A stretch of 64,000 nt of DNA from Aliidiomarina minuta (GCF_003987145.1 NZ_PIPL01000001.1:1054001-1118000); one strand, 5' to 3'; positions 16,237-24,740 are shown, numbered from the stretch's first letter. The notes: generated from the letters alone by a model not told the origin. Program-made: numbers and translations.

Positions 16237-17016
16237 CTAGGTTTCACTGTCCATTTCGCCATCATTTAACTGGTAGTTTGCTTTAAACTCATCCAGTAAA
16301 CGTTGCTGCTCGTCAGTCAGAGCTAGGTCGGTTAAAAGTTCCGGTCGTCGCAACCAGGTTCTGCCTAGAGCCTGCTGCAAACGCCATTGTCGAATTTTAT
16401 CGTGGTTGCCACTCAGTAACACTGAAGGCACCTTCTTACCATCAAGAGTTTCAGGACGCGTGTAATGTGGACAATCCAATAAACCCGCTACAAAAGAATC
16501 TTCTGCGGCCGAATCCTGATGTCCGAGAACGCCTGGCACCTGTCGGGCCAATGCGTCTATCATCACCATCGCTGGTAACTCACCGCCACTTAATACAAAG
16601 TCGCCAATTGACCATTCTTCATCAATGTCCGCCTCAATGACGCGTTCATCAATGCCTTCATAACGCCCGGCTACTAATACCAGTGATGAAAACTGGCTCA
16701 GATACTGAACGCCTTGCTGGTCAAGCTTCTTACCTTGCGGTGACAGATAAATTACCCTGGGATTATCCCCCACTCCCTCTTTTGCTGCCGCGATAGCCGC
16801 GCGCAATGGCTCTACCATCATCAGCATGCCCGGACCACCGCCATAAGGCCGGTCATCAACCGTTCGGTGCTTATCATGCGTGAAATCACGAGGATTCCAG
16901 GTATGAAGCTGCAACAATTGTTGCTCCACCGCACGGCGGGTCACGCCGTATTCAGTAATTGCCTGAAACATGTCAGGGAATAAACTTACCACCCCAACCT
17001 GTAATGCCTGCGCCAT
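16237..17016 (-). CDS. trmD: tRNA (guanine-N1-)-methyltransferase TrmD
   Basis: 259 residues (E. coli 255). Methylates G37 of tRNAs with S-adenosylmethionine, which prevents frameshifting. SPOUT-fold landmarks are visible: PYGGGPGMLM near residue 60, YLSPQGKKL, VAGRYEGIDERV, and the knot region SIGDFVLSGGELPAM. The ATG follows the rimM stop codon directly, so translation is probably coupled. The start and length agree with the family. Confidence 0.99.
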   Translation of the reverse strand: MAQALQVGVVSLFPDMFQAITEYGVTRRAVEQQLLQLHTWNPRDFTHDKHRTVDDRPYGGGPGMLMMVEPLRAAIAAAKEGVGDNPRVIYLSPQGKKLDQQGVQYLSQFSSLVLVAGRYEGIDERVIEADIDEEWSIGDFVLSGGELPAMVMIDALARQVPGVLGHQDSAAEDSFVAGLLDCPHYTRPETLDGKKVPSVLLSGNHDKIRQWRLQQALGRTWLRRPELLTDLALTDEQQRLLDEFKANYQLNDGEMDSET

Positions 17017-17544
17017 TTAAAAGTCCGCAGGCCAGTCAACGGTGATACGTTTGTTGTCTCTATCCACGTTCACAATATATTGCGACTGAATAAAAGGAAT
17101 CAAACGCTCACGCTTACCAAAGGCGTCGTTGCTATTGGCTGTCACCACCAGTACATCGTTGGAAACAGTCGGCAACATCTGGCTTACTTTACCCATGTCG
17201 TAATTTTCTGTGTTTACCACATTCAATCCAACCAGGTCACGCCAGTAAAACTCATCATCCGGTAATTGCGGCAATTTCTCCGCCGCAACCGCAATATCCT
17301 TCCCGACTAACTGCTGAGCAGCGTCGCGATCGTCAATTTGCGCGAATTTAGCAATCAGACCTTTATTATGCCAGCGCCATTGCGCGACTTCGGTCTCCTG
17401 CCACTGACCATTACGGCCAGTTAACCACGGGCGGTATTCGAAAATACCTTCGTCCTGGTCTGTAAAACTAATGATCTTGACCCACCCTTTAATGCCATAT
17501 ACAGCGCCAATAGAGCCTAAAATGACAGGTGCGTTATCGCTCAT
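17017..17544 (-). CDS. rimM: 16S rRNA processing protein RimM
   Basis: 175 residues (E. coli 182). Begins with the RimM N-terminal barrel (LGSIGAVYGIKGWVKI), followed by the PRC-barrel domain (DEFYWRDLVGLNVVNTE, then ERLIPFI and the end ITVDWPADF). It assists maturation of the 30S head by binding S19. It sits between rpsP and trmD in the conserved operon, 30 bp after rpsP and abutting trmD. Confidence 0.98.
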   Translation of the reverse strand: MSDNAPVILGSIGAVYGIKGWVKIISFTDQDEGIFEYRPWLTGRNGQWQETEVAQWRWHNKGLIAKFAQIDDRDAAQQLVGKDIAVAAEKLPQLPDDEFYWRDLVGLNVVNTENYDMGKVSQMLPTVSNDVLVVTANSNDAFGKRERLIPFIQSQYIVNVDRDNKRITVDWPADF

Positions 17545-17574
17545 AGCTACTCCAGAACTTAAAGCTAAGGTAAA

Positions 17575-17826
17575 TTACGCAGCAGTTTTCTGTGCGTCTT
17601 TTACTAATTTATTCACACGCTCTGACAATTGAGCGCCCTGGCCAAGCCAGTGCTCAACACGTCCTAAATCAACGCGTAACTTTTCTTCCTGACCACGTGC
17701 TACCGGGTTGAAAAAACCGACATTCTCGATAAAACGACCATCACGGGCGTTGCGGCTGTCGGTTACAACCATTTGGTAGAATGGACGCTTTTTAGCGCCA
17801 CCACGTTGTAAACGAATGGTTACCAT
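17575..17826 (-). CDS. rpsP: 30S ribosomal protein S16
   Basis: 83 residues (E. coli 82). Starts MVTIRLQRGGAKKRPFYQMV, the S16 signature, with DSRNARDGRFIENVGFFNP following. First gene of the operon. A GAGG ribosome site lies 6-9 bases before the start. Upstream on the minus strand there is a promoter-like pair at 17900-17927 and a hairpin with a U-tract at 17863-17893, before the REP array and ffh. Confidence 0.99.
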   Translation of the reverse strand: MVTIRLQRGGAKKRPFYQMVVTDSRNARDGRFIENVGFFNPVARGQEEKLRVDLGRVEHWLGQGAQLSERVNKLVKDAQKTAA

Positions 17827-17862
17827 ACCGTCCTCTACATATTAATGAATGTTTCTAAGGTT

Positions 17863-17893
17863 AAAAAAAGCCTCCCGACTAAAGTCAGGAAGC
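17863..17893 (-). terminator. Hairpin with U-tract just upstream of rpsP (ffh terminator or leader attenuator)
   Basis: On the minus strand 17893-17884 pairs with 17879-17870 (10 bp including two G-U pairs, loop of 4), followed by seven T residues at 17869-17863. The structure lies 37 bp before the rpsP start codon. It could be the end of the ffh transcript, although ffh stops 750 bp upstream. It could also be a hairpin at the very 5' end of the rpsP transcript if the promoter at 17900-17927 is used. Confidence 0.75.
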
Positions 17894-17899
17894 GCGCCA

Positions 17900-17927
17900 A
17901 TTGTACGGATTTTCCCGCCAAATGCAA
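17900..17927 (-). promoter_or_regulatory. rpsP: Probable promoter of the rpsP operon
   Basis: Minus strand: -35 TTGCAT (17922-17927), 16-bp spacer, -10 TACAAT (17900-17905). The start of transcription would fall near 17893, directly at the foot of the hairpin. A competing weaker -10 (TAATAT near 17840) exists after the hairpin. Confidence 0.6.
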
Positions 17928-17997
17928 CTAAAACCCCGTTCTAATTCAGATGCCGGGCGGGTTTATGGTCCGGCTTCCGGTGCCAATAGGTTTGGCC

Positions 17998-18065
17998 TTG
18001 CCAGGACGCCGTGAACCCTTCCATGGGGGCTTAACTCGCGCATCCATGCGCTCGACACCTGGCAA
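17998..18065. repeat. Intergenic palindromic element between ffh and rpsP
   Basis: Outer inverted repeat TTGCCAGG (17998-18005) and CCTGGCAA (18058-18065), with an inner inverted repeat GCGCAT (18038-18043) and ATGCGC (18046-18051). It includes CCATGG and CCATGC motifs. From memory it resembles a class of short intergenic palindromes common in marine gammaproteobacteria. I see no coding potential in 17941-18150. Confidence 0.55.
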
Positions 18066-18154
18066 CACCAATACCTTCAGTCACCTCACGCCTTGCGCCA
18101 ACCACCTCAACACATGATGCTTAAAACACCTGCACACGTCATTTAGCTATCACA

Positions 18155-18566
18155 GCAGGCGCGGCCTGCCCTACCAAAATCAGGCAAATGTAACCGTAGG
18201 GCAGGTTCCACCTGCCGTGGTAACAACCCGCGTGCACCATGTAACGTGCAAAAACCCATTTTCATCCAGGTTAGACAGGGCGGATACAAGGTAAAACGAA
18301 TATCATCGAGGTGCCCCATGGTGTCCACGGCAGGCCGAGCCTGCCCTACCAAAATCAGGCGAACGTAACCGTAGGGCAGGTTCCACCTGCCGTGGTAACA
18401 ACCCGCGTGCACCATGTAACGTGCAAAAACCCATTTTCATCCAGGTTAAACAGGGCGGATACAAGGTAAAACGAATATCATCGAGGTTGCCCATGGTGTC
18501 CACGGCAGGCCGAGCCTGCCCTACCAAAATCAGGCAAATGTAACCGTAGGGCAGGTTCCACCTGCC
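18155..18566. repeat. REP array A: six REP sequences in alternating orientation, 175-bp composite unit
   Basis: Each REP is about 21 nt: a GTAG head followed by an imperfect palindrome (GGCAGG...CCTGCC). Plus-oriented copies lie at 18196-18216, 18371-18391 and 18546-18566. Minus-oriented copies lie at 18155-18174, 18329-18349 and 18504-18524. The plus copies are exactly 175 bp apart, and the sequence between them, including CACCATGTAACGTGC, is nearly identical. The GTAG head plus hairpin is the layout of REP elements mobilised by RAYT (TnpA-REP) transposases. No RAYT gene is in the window. Short ORFs here are translations of the repeat. Confidence 0.9.
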
Positions 18567-18645
18567 GTGGTAGCGATTCGCGTGCACGATGTAATGTGCA
18601 AAATTCATTTTCATCGATGTTACACAGCCCCCGACGGGAAGGACA

Positions 18646-20013
18646 TTACCGCCCTGGAGGCATCATTCCCGGGGGCATTTTGCCACCCATCTGGCGCATC
18701 ATTTTCTGCATACCGCCGCCTTTCATTTTCTTCATCATCTTCTGCATCTGGGTAAACTGCTTCAGCATTTTGTTCACGTCCTGCACCTGAGTACCCGACC
18801 CCTGTGCAATGCGGCGTTTACGTGAACCTTTAATAATATCCGGATGTTTGCGTTCCTGCGGGGTCATGGAATTAATAATAGCTTCCATACGGCCCGTCAT
18901 CTTGTCGTCCAGCTGGCCTTTCATCTGGCCCGACATCGCGCCCATGCCCGGCATCTTATCCAGCATGCCCATCATACCGCCCATGCTCTTCATCTGTTGC
19001 AGCTGATCACGGAAGTCTTCGAGGCTGAATTTACCGCTTTTCATCACTTTTTTAGCGACTTTCTCAGCCTGTTTTTTATCAACCTTAGATTCCACTTCCT
19101 CAATCAGCGACAACACATCGCCCATGCCCAGAATACGTGAAGCCACACGATCCGGATGGAAAGGTTCAAGAGCGTCGTTTTTCTCACCAATACCGAGGAA
19201 TTTAATAGGTTTGCCAGTAATATGGCGAATCGACAAAGCTGCACCGCCACGGGCGTCACCGTCTGTCTTAGTCAGAATAACGCCGGTAAGTGGCAGAGCT
19301 TCGTTGAAAGCTTTTGCGGTATTAGCCGCATCCTGACCGGTCATAGCGTCGACTACAAAAAGCGTTTCAATCGGATTGATGGCTTTTTGCAAACGACCAA
19401 TTTCGGCCATCATATCTTCGTCGATAGCCAAGCGACCTGCGGTATCCACCAACACTACGTCAATGAACTGCTTACGCGCATGAGCAATAGCAGCTTCTGC
19501 GATATCCACCGGATCCTGCTCTATAGTGGAGGGGAAGAAGATAACATCCACCTCAGCAGCCAGAGTTTCCAGCTGTTTAATGGCCGCCGGACGATAGACA
19601 TCGGCACTCACTACCATCACTTTCTTTTTCTGTTTTTCTTTCAGGTAACGGGCAAGTTTGCCCACGCTGGTAGTTTTACCCGCACCCTGCAAACCCGCCA
19701 TCATGATCACTGCAGGAGGCTGGGTCGCCAGGTTAAGGGGCACATTGCCCTCGCCCATCGCCGCTTCCAGCTCGGACTGTACAATCTTAATAAAGACCTG
19801 ACCGGGGTTAAGGTTTTTATTCACCTCCGCGCCGATGGCCCTTTCTTTCACAGCCTTAATAAAGTCTTTAACCACGGGCAAAGCAACGTCGGCTTCCAGC
19901 AGCGCCATACGCACTTCACGCAGGGTGTCTTTAATATTGTCTTCAGTCAGGCGGCCACGACCACCGATGTTACGCAGGCTTTGCGACAGACGTTCACTTA
20001 AATTCTCGAACAT
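18646..20013 (-). CDS. ffh: Signal recognition particle protein Ffh
   Basis: 455 residues (E. coli 453). The N domain comes first. The SRP GTPase G domain follows, with P-loop GLQGAGKTTSVGKLA, DTAGRL and the TKTDGDARGGAALS region. The methionine-rich M domain fills the last 150 residues and ends in GKMPPGMMPPGR. Binds 4.5S RNA and signal sequences and targets membrane proteins to FtsY and SecYEG. Divergent from ypjD as in E. coli, with about 120 bp between the starts. A minus-strand TATAAT at 20043-20048 is a plausible -10. Upstream neighbour order ypjD-yfjD is also as in E. coli. Confidence 0.99.
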   Translation of the reverse strand: MFENLSERLSQSLRNIGGRGRLTEDNIKDTLREVRMALLEADVALPVVKDFIKAVKERAIGAEVNKNLNPGQVFIKIVQSELEAAMGEGNVPLNLATQPPAVIMMAGLQGAGKTTSVGKLARYLKEKQKKKVMVVSADVYRPAAIKQLETLAAEVDVIFFPSTIEQDPVDIAEAAIAHARKQFIDVVLVDTAGRLAIDEDMMAEIGRLQKAINPIETLFVVDAMTGQDAANTAKAFNEALPLTGVILTKTDGDARGGAALSIRHITGKPIKFLGIGEKNDALEPFHPDRVASRILGMGDVLSLIEEVESKVDKKQAEKVAKKVMKSGKFSLEDFRDQLQQMKSMGGMMGMLDKMPGMGAMSGQMKGQLDDKMTGRMEAIINSMTPQERKHPDIIKGSRKRRIAQGSGTQVQDVNKMLKQFTQMQKMMKKMKGGGMQKMMRQMGGKMPPGMMPPGR

Positions 20014-20059
20014 ATAGCCTTCCTGTGGGAAAAGTTTGCGGTATTATACCTTAAGATGG

Positions 20060-20088
20060 TTGGGTTTGGCGATGTTGCACAGTATACT
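20060..20088 (+). promoter_or_regulatory. ypjD: Probable ypjD promoter
   Basis: -35 TTGGGT (20060-20065), 17-bp spacer, -10 TATACT (20083-20088). Transcription would begin near 20095, which supports translation from the ATG at 20135 rather than from the upstream TTG or ATG codons. The ffh -10 (TATAAT on the minus strand, 20043-20048) lies just outside it. Confidence 0.55.
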
Positions 20089-20134
20089 CAGTCAAATATC
20101 TCATGCTTATCAATGGACAGGTTACAAGCACATC

Positions 20135-20929
20135 ATGATCACCATACTGCTTACTATTAGCATTCTCGGCTACGGCCTGGCGGTGTTATTCATGGGACAG
20201 AGTTTTACCAGCTCCGCACGCTGGGGCCAGCGCCGTATCTGGGCCACCAGCACCGCGGCACTCGCCGCCCATATTCTGGTTATCGCGCTTATTCTGAGTG
20301 AAACTGGTTTTCGACAGTTCAATATGGCCGCGACCCTCTCCATCATCAGTGCGCTTCTGGTTATCTTTAATGTAAGTCGTGGCAGCAGCCGTGAAAGTCA
20401 ACTCCTGCGCCCGGTTATTTTTACTTTTGCCCTGGTTAGTCTGGTCATTGCTGCTATTACACCACTGCAAGCGGGTCAGGCATTAACGACGCGCCCCGGC
20501 GTAACCATCCATGTTGGCCTGTCGCTGGTTGCTTTCAGTGTATTGGCTTTAGCTGCCCTTTATTCATTACAGCTTTATTATCTCAACCGCCTGCTTAAAA
20601 ACAAGCGAGCCCATGCCCTGAGTGAGCGCTTGCCTCCGTTAATGACGGTGGAATCTTATTTTTTCCGTCTGTTAACTATTGGTACCGCTATCCTCACCCT
20701 CGCTATTATGTCGGGCTTCCTTTTTCTGGAGAATATGTTTGCGCCTGGTCAGTTACACAAGACAGTGCTCAGCATTGCCGCCTGGTTAACTTTTAATTGC
20801 ATACTGATTGTGCATTACTGGCGTGGTGTGCGTGGTAAGCCCATTATTATATTCACTCTGATTGCCAGCTTTATTCTGATCCTGGCTTACTACGGTAGCC
20901 GTTTCGTGCGCGACATTATTCTAAGTTAA
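20135..20929 (+). CDS. ypjD: YpjD, CcsA/CcmC-type inner membrane protein
   Basis: 264 residues from the ATG at 20135, matching the 263 of E. coli YpjD. I prefer this start to the TTG at 20036 because the extra 33 residues are not family-like and the likely promoter lies inside them. About eight hydrophobic helices are present. The cytochrome-c assembly domain includes HVGLSLVAFSVLALAALY and PPLMTVESYFFRL, with the end LILAYYGSRFVRDIILS as in E. coli. It resembles haem-handling CcsA proteins, but a role has not been firmly established. Followed by yfjD on the same strand with its own likely promoter. Confidence 0.9.
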   Translation: MITILLTISILGYGLAVLFMGQSFTSSARWGQRRIWATSTAALAAHILVIALILSETGFRQFNMAATLSIISALLVIFNVSRGSSRESQLLRPVIFTFALVSLVIAAITPLQAGQALTTRPGVTIHVGLSLVAFSVLALAALYSLQLYYLNRLLKNKRAHALSERLPPLMTVESYFFRLLTIGTAILTLAIMSGFLFLENMFAPGQLHKTVLSIAAWLTFNCILIVHYWRGVRGKPIIIFTLIASFILILAYYGSRFVRDIILS

Positions 20930-20946
20930 GCCTGGGGCACTCAGGC

Positions 20947-20974
20947 TTGACATAGTCACGAATCACCCTACAGT
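20947..20974 (+). promoter_or_regulatory. Probable yfjD promoter
   Basis: -35 TTGACA (20947-20952, perfect), 16-bp spacer, -10 TACAGT (20969-20974). It is directly preceded by a small inverted repeat AAGCCTG/CAGGCTT (20928-20948) that could end ypjD transcripts but has no U-tract. Confidence 0.55.
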
Positions 20975-21005
20975 AGAATCTTCTGCAACTATATAGGAAC
21001 CCCTC

Positions 21006-22292
21006 TTGGACGACATAGCTACGAGTACGCTATTCATTGTATTAGCCGTACTGATTTTAATATCGGCTTATTTCTCTGGTACCGAAACCGGTATGTTATC
21101 GGTGAACCGTTATAAACTGCGCCACCTTGCGCAAAGCGGCGACCGCGGAGCTAAGCGGGTCAGCAAGCTACTGGATCGTCCGGATCGTCTTATCGGTCTT
21201 ATCCTGATTGGCAATAATCTGGTCAATATTGCTGCTTCTGCGATCGCGACTATTATCGGTCTGCGCCTTTTTGGCGATTACGGTATAGCGATAGCAACAG
21301 TAGTGCTGACGCTTATTATCCTGATATTTGCGGAAGTCACACCAAAAACTATTGCAGCGCTGCATCCTGAACGCGTGGCCATGCCCAGTTCCTTTATATT
21401 AACCCCCCTGCTGAAAATACTTTTGCCAATAGTCATTGCCATCAACTTTATTACCAACAATATGATGCGTTTATTTGGCGTGAATCCGACTAATAATGAA
21501 CGGGATTCTTTAAGTGCTGAAGAGTTGCGTACCATCGTAAATGAAGCAGGTCCACTGATCCCCACACGACATCAGGATATGCTGGTCAGTGTATTGGATC
21601 TGGAAAAAGTCACTGTAGACGACATCATGATTCCACGTAATGAAATTGTGGCTATCGACATCAACGAAGACTGGCATCAGTTGATGAAACAACTGATGAA
21701 TATGCAGCACACCCGGGTGCTGCTGTTTCGCAGTCAGATAGACGACGCCATCGGTTTTTTGCATGCCCGCGACATGATGCGCCTGGTAACCCGCTATCAG
21801 GCCGAACCCGATAAAGCGTCACTGGTACGCGCCGCCCGGGACATCTACTTTATCCCGGAAGGTACCCCGCTGAACGTGCAACTGGTTAAGTTTCAGCGCA
21901 ATAAAGAACGTATTGGCCTGGTTGTTGATGAATATGGCGACATTCAGGGGCTGGTTACTTTAGAGGATATTCTGGAAGAAATTGTCGGTGATTTCACCAC
22001 TAGCATGACGGGAACCACCAGTGACCACGTTAGCATCCAGGCTGACGGCAGTTACCTGATAGACGGCACCAGTAATCTGCGTGAACTGAATAAAGATCTG
22101 CACTGGAATTTTCCTACGGATGGACCTAAAACTATTAATGGTCTTATCGTTGAAGCCTTTGGTGACATTCCTGAATACCCAATGTGCCTGACCGTCGGCC
22201 CTTATCGCATAGAAGTAACCGACGTCGATAATAATATGATCAAATCAGTTCGGGTACTGCCAGCTAAACGTAAACGAAAAATAGTAAACTAG
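21006..22292 (+). CDS. yfjD: YfjD (CorB) CNNM/CBS-domain membrane protein
   Basis: 428 residues from a TTG start codon, supported by AGGA 8 bases upstream. The encoded start DDIATSTLFIVLAVLILIS matches the E. coli YfjD/CorB N-terminus. A DUF21/CNNM transmembrane domain (about 1-180, with SAYFSGTETGMLSVNRY) is followed by two CBS domains (about 200-330) and a CorC/HlyC C-terminal domain (about 340-428). Family members take part in Mg2+/Co2+ efflux or transport. Downstream of ypjD, as in E. coli. The only unusual point is the TTG start. Confidence 0.93.
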   Translation: MDDIATSTLFIVLAVLILISAYFSGTETGMLSVNRYKLRHLAQSGDRGAKRVSKLLDRPDRLIGLILIGNNLVNIAASAIATIIGLRLFGDYGIAIATVVLTLIILIFAEVTPKTIAALHPERVAMPSSFILTPLLKILLPIVIAINFITNNMMRLFGVNPTNNERDSLSAEELRTIVNEAGPLIPTRHQDMLVSVLDLEKVTVDDIMIPRNEIVAIDINEDWHQLMKQLMNMQHTRVLLFRSQIDDAIGFLHARDMMRLVTRYQAEPDKASLVRAARDIYFIPEGTPLNVQLVKFQRNKERIGLVVDEYGDIQGLVTLEDILEEIVGDFTTSMTGTTSDHVSIQADGSYLIDGTSNLRELNKDLHWNFPTDGPKTINGLIVEAFGDIPEYPMCLTVGPYRIEVTDVDNNMIKSVRVLPAKRKRKIVN

Positions 22293-22359
22293 TTCTCTCG
22301 GTTCTGGCAGTTATTGATAAGCCGACTCAGTCGGCCTGCAAAAATAACAGGGAAGCCTT

Positions 22360-24015
22360 ATGAGAAAACTATCCATCACCCTTAGTTTCAGCATTTTATT
22401 CAGTATCACTGCAGGTTGTGCAAGCACACCAGCTGAGGATCGCCAGCAGTCTCAGTTTGAAAACTTACTACAACAGACTTATGCTGCCGATCAACCCGGT
22501 GCCGTGGTGGTTATTTCGCGTGACAACCAGGTAGTCTATTCTGCGGCCAGGGGCATGGCCGACATAGAGCTGGATGTACCACTTACGAAAGAGCATATTC
22601 TTCTTCTTGCATCGCTTACCAAGCAATATACCGCGGCTGCTATCCTGCAACTGGCCCAACAGGGCCACTTAACACTAGACGACACAGTAGCGGAGCTGCT
22701 GCCTGATATTGAATTGCCCGACATCACGGTTCATCAGTTACTAAACCACACTTCCGGCATTAAGAGTTATACCAATATACCCGGATACTGGACAGATGAG
22801 CGCATGCGTCGTGACCTCACTACAGAACAGCTTATTGAAGTAATTATGGCTGAAGAAGCCGACTTCGCTCCCGGCGAAGACATGCGTTATAACAACTCAG
22901 GTTATGTCTTATTAGGCGCTATTATTGAACAGCTCAGTGACAAGCCCTGGTATGAGTATATTGCAGAAGATCTACTGCAACCGGCGGGAATAGAACACAC
23001 CCGTTTCTATCCGGCAGCAGACATAGTACCTGGCCGGGTGTCCGGTTATGACTACCAGGAAGGTCCGGTAAACACTCCCTGGATCAGTATGACGCAGCCC
23101 CATGCTGCCGGGGCCTTGTCGGCCACGGCATTGGATGTCGATCGCTGGCAACGCGCCTTGCATCAGGGCCACATTATTGATTCTGAATGGTTACAGTTAA
23201 TGACCCGTGAAGACGATATATCCGGAAGCTACGGATATGGACTGGTGACGGGTAGTCTGCGAGGACAACCGGCTGTTCTGCATAGCGGGGGCGTGAATGG
23301 CTTTTCGTCATTTGCCCTGTGGTTGCCAGAGCAACAGCTCTCGGTCGTTGTACTCAGTAACTATTTTCTGTATCAGCCAGACACTCAGAAAACTGCTTTC
23401 CGACTGGCGGCTATAGCACTGGACCAGCCATTCCCCATTGAGAAGGAGGTTGTTCAGTTAAGCGCTGAGCAACTCAACAAAGTAACAGGCACCTATGAGA
23501 TAGAATCCGGTACTAAGCGAACCCTGCACTTGCAGGATGGCCAGCTTATCAGCCACCGTGAAGGAGGCCGCTCAGTGCCGGTAGAGGCCGTGGATGAGAA
23601 TCAGTTTGTATTGCAAAACAGCCTGGTCTATTTCGAAACACTGAGTAACCAGGAGGGTAAGGTGACCGGGGTGAACTTCTATCAGCTAGGGGAAGCCGAA
23701 CCTGAATACGCAGAAAAAGTCAGTGACAGCGTGGAAACACGCTTACGCATAGAACTGGACCCAGAGCAGATGGAGCGGCTGATGGGTGACTACGAAATAC
23801 AGCCAGGTTTCATCATAAGCATAGCTACAAGCAATGGACAGATAACTGGCCAGGCGACTGGGCAACCGGCTTTCCCGTTGTATGCTGAAGCTGAAGATGT
23901 TCTATATAACGATGAACATGGCATTGAACTCAGATTTGAACTGGAAGCAGATCAGCCTGCATCCGGTCTGGTTCTGCACCAGGCTGGCCAGCGTATTCCG
24001 GCTTCACGTTTATAA
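22360..24015 (+). CDS. Serine hydrolase lipoprotein, class C beta-lactamase/PBP-like
   Basis: 551 residues. A lipoprotein signal peptide ends in the lipobox ITAGC with Cys20. The beta-lactamase-type domain (about 35-360) has the catalytic Ser85 in SLTK, the tyrosine motif YNNSGY and the third motif HSGGVNG. The C-terminal 180 residues contain two similar lipocalin-like modules, near 365-445 and 460-550, each with a LxxEQ...GxYEI pattern and a GQL/GQI turn, as in DUF3471-type tails. Such proteins are usually D-amino-acid peptidases or esterases rather than resistance enzymes. The position-2 residue after Cys is Ala, which favours outer-membrane sorting. Substrate unknown. Ends at a strong bidirectional terminator. 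Confidence 0.88.
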   Translation: MRKLSITLSFSILFSITAGCASTPAEDRQQSQFENLLQQTYAADQPGAVVVISRDNQVVYSAARGMADIELDVPLTKEHILLLASLTKQYTAAAILQLAQQGHLTLDDTVAELLPDIELPDITVHQLLNHTSGIKSYTNIPGYWTDERMRRDLTTEQLIEVIMAEEADFAPGEDMRYNNSGYVLLGAIIEQLSDKPWYEYIAEDLLQPAGIEHTRFYPAADIVPGRVSGYDYQEGPVNTPWISMTQPHAAGALSATALDVDRWQRALHQGHIIDSEWLQLMTREDDISGSYGYGLVTGSLRGQPAVLHSGGVNGFSSFALWLPEQQLSVVVLSNYFLYQPDTQKTAFRLAAIALDQPFPIEKEVVQLSAEQLNKVTGTYEIESGTKRTLHLQDGQLISHREGGRSVPVEAVDENQFVLQNSLVYFETLSNQEGKVTGVNFYQLGEAEPEYAEKVSDSVETRLRIELDPEQMERLMGDYEIQPGFIISIATSNGQITGQATGQPAFPLYAEAEDVLYNDEHGIELRFELEADQPASGLVLHQAGQRIPASRL

Positions 24016-24018
24016 CTG

Positions 24019-24049
24019 AAGAGGGCCGCTTCAATTAAGCGGCCCTCTT
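24019..24049. terminator. Bidirectional rho-independent terminator
   Basis: A 13-bp stem: 24019-24031 pairs with 24037-24049 (GAGGGCCGCTT core). It lies between the converging serine hydrolase and transglycosylase genes. The T-run is short on both sides (TT then AA), but the stem is very strong. Confidence 0.85.
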
Positions 24050-24053
24050 TAAC

Positions 24054-24740
24054 TTAACCAAAGAACAAGCGGCGGAACCAGCCCCGATTAAGCTTATCCT
24101 CACAGCCGCGCAGTTGTTGAGCATAAGTTCCGGAACGTTGATCAACCGTACGTGAAACCTGCACCAGCCATTGTTTCTGCAAATAAGTTCGGCGTTGATA
24201 ACCACCCCAGCCTTCATGGTAGTTCAGATACTGAGCGTAGGCATCCCACTTAGACACCCCGTTAATTTGCTGGCTTTTAGTAATAAACCAACCCATAAAA
24301 TCAATCGCATCGCCAAAATTGTCACGACGCGCCCGACGGTTACCGGTTTCCCGGATATAGTCATCCCAGGTCATGGTTTTGGCCTGCGCAAACCCATAAG
24401 CATCCGACACCCGACCCCAGGGAATAAAACGCAACACATAACGGCGAGGAGGCAATGCCCTGGAGCGGAATGAGCTTTCCTGGTACATCATGGCCATAGG
24501 CACATGAATAGGAACGCCCCATTCATCATTCATTGCCTTAGCAGAACGCCACCAGTCGCGACGCTCCTCAAAAATATTACAAATATTTTCTGGATTCTTG
24601 GGCGGCGAAGTACTACAGGCACTGAGGAAAAGCGTTGCAGCAAGGGCTGTAGCGACTATTAAAGCTTTTTTTTGCTTTTTTCCACTTCCATGGAACTTTC
24701 TTTCACTACTCGTCTCTGAGTAAGTAAGCGATTTAAACAT
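24054..24740 (-). CDS. Lytic transglycosylase (SLT domain) lipoprotein
   Basis: 228 residues. An unusually long N-region of about 25 residues precedes the hydrophobic segment ALIVATALAATLFLSAC, whose lipobox Cys is residue 42. A shorter start within this region is possible. The SLT-type domain follows with catalytic Glu88 in MMYQESSFRSRA, the GxAQ-like motif AYGFAQAKTMTWDDY and a late NYHEGWGGYQRR. It should cleave peptidoglycan glycan strands from the outer membrane or periplasm. The length fits small SLT lipoproteins of marine gammaproteobacteria. Follows gshA on the same strand after about 40 bp, but a plus-strand terminator sits in between. Confidence 0.88.
   Translation of the reverse strand: MFKSLTYSETSSERKFHGSGKKQKKALIVATALAATLFLSACSTSPPKNPENICNIFEERRDWWRSAKAMNDEWGVPIHVPMAMMYQESSFRSRALPPRRYVLRFIPWGRVSDAYGFAQAKTMTWDDYIRETGNRRARRDNFGDAIDFMGWFITKSQQINGVSKWDAYAQYLNYHEGWGGYQRRTYLQKQWLVQVSRTVDQRSGTYAQQLRGCEDKLNRGWFRRLFFG

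Noticed and set aside
18155..18566. CRISPR array
   Set aside because: Repeats alternate orientation, are palindromic REP hairpins, and the intervals are themselves repeated. There are no unique spacers and no cas genes.
18143..18614. Minus-strand ORFs of 90 and 103 residues in the REP region
   Set aside because: They are translations of the REP units and repeat each other's sequence. No ribosome site and no conserved protein character.
19156..20001. 281-residue plus-strand ORF opposite ffh
   Set aside because: An antisense frame through the conserved ffh gene. The composition is not protein-like, and ypjD with its promoter lies immediately after.
20036..20134. N-terminal extension of ypjD from TTG 20036
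   Set aside because: The likely promoter lies inside it and the family length fits the ATG at 20135.
22360..24015. Antibiotic-resistance beta-lactamase
   Set aside because: The class C-like fold is clear, but the lipoprotein form and lipocalin-like tail fit housekeeping peptidase/esterase relatives. There is no mobile element nearby.
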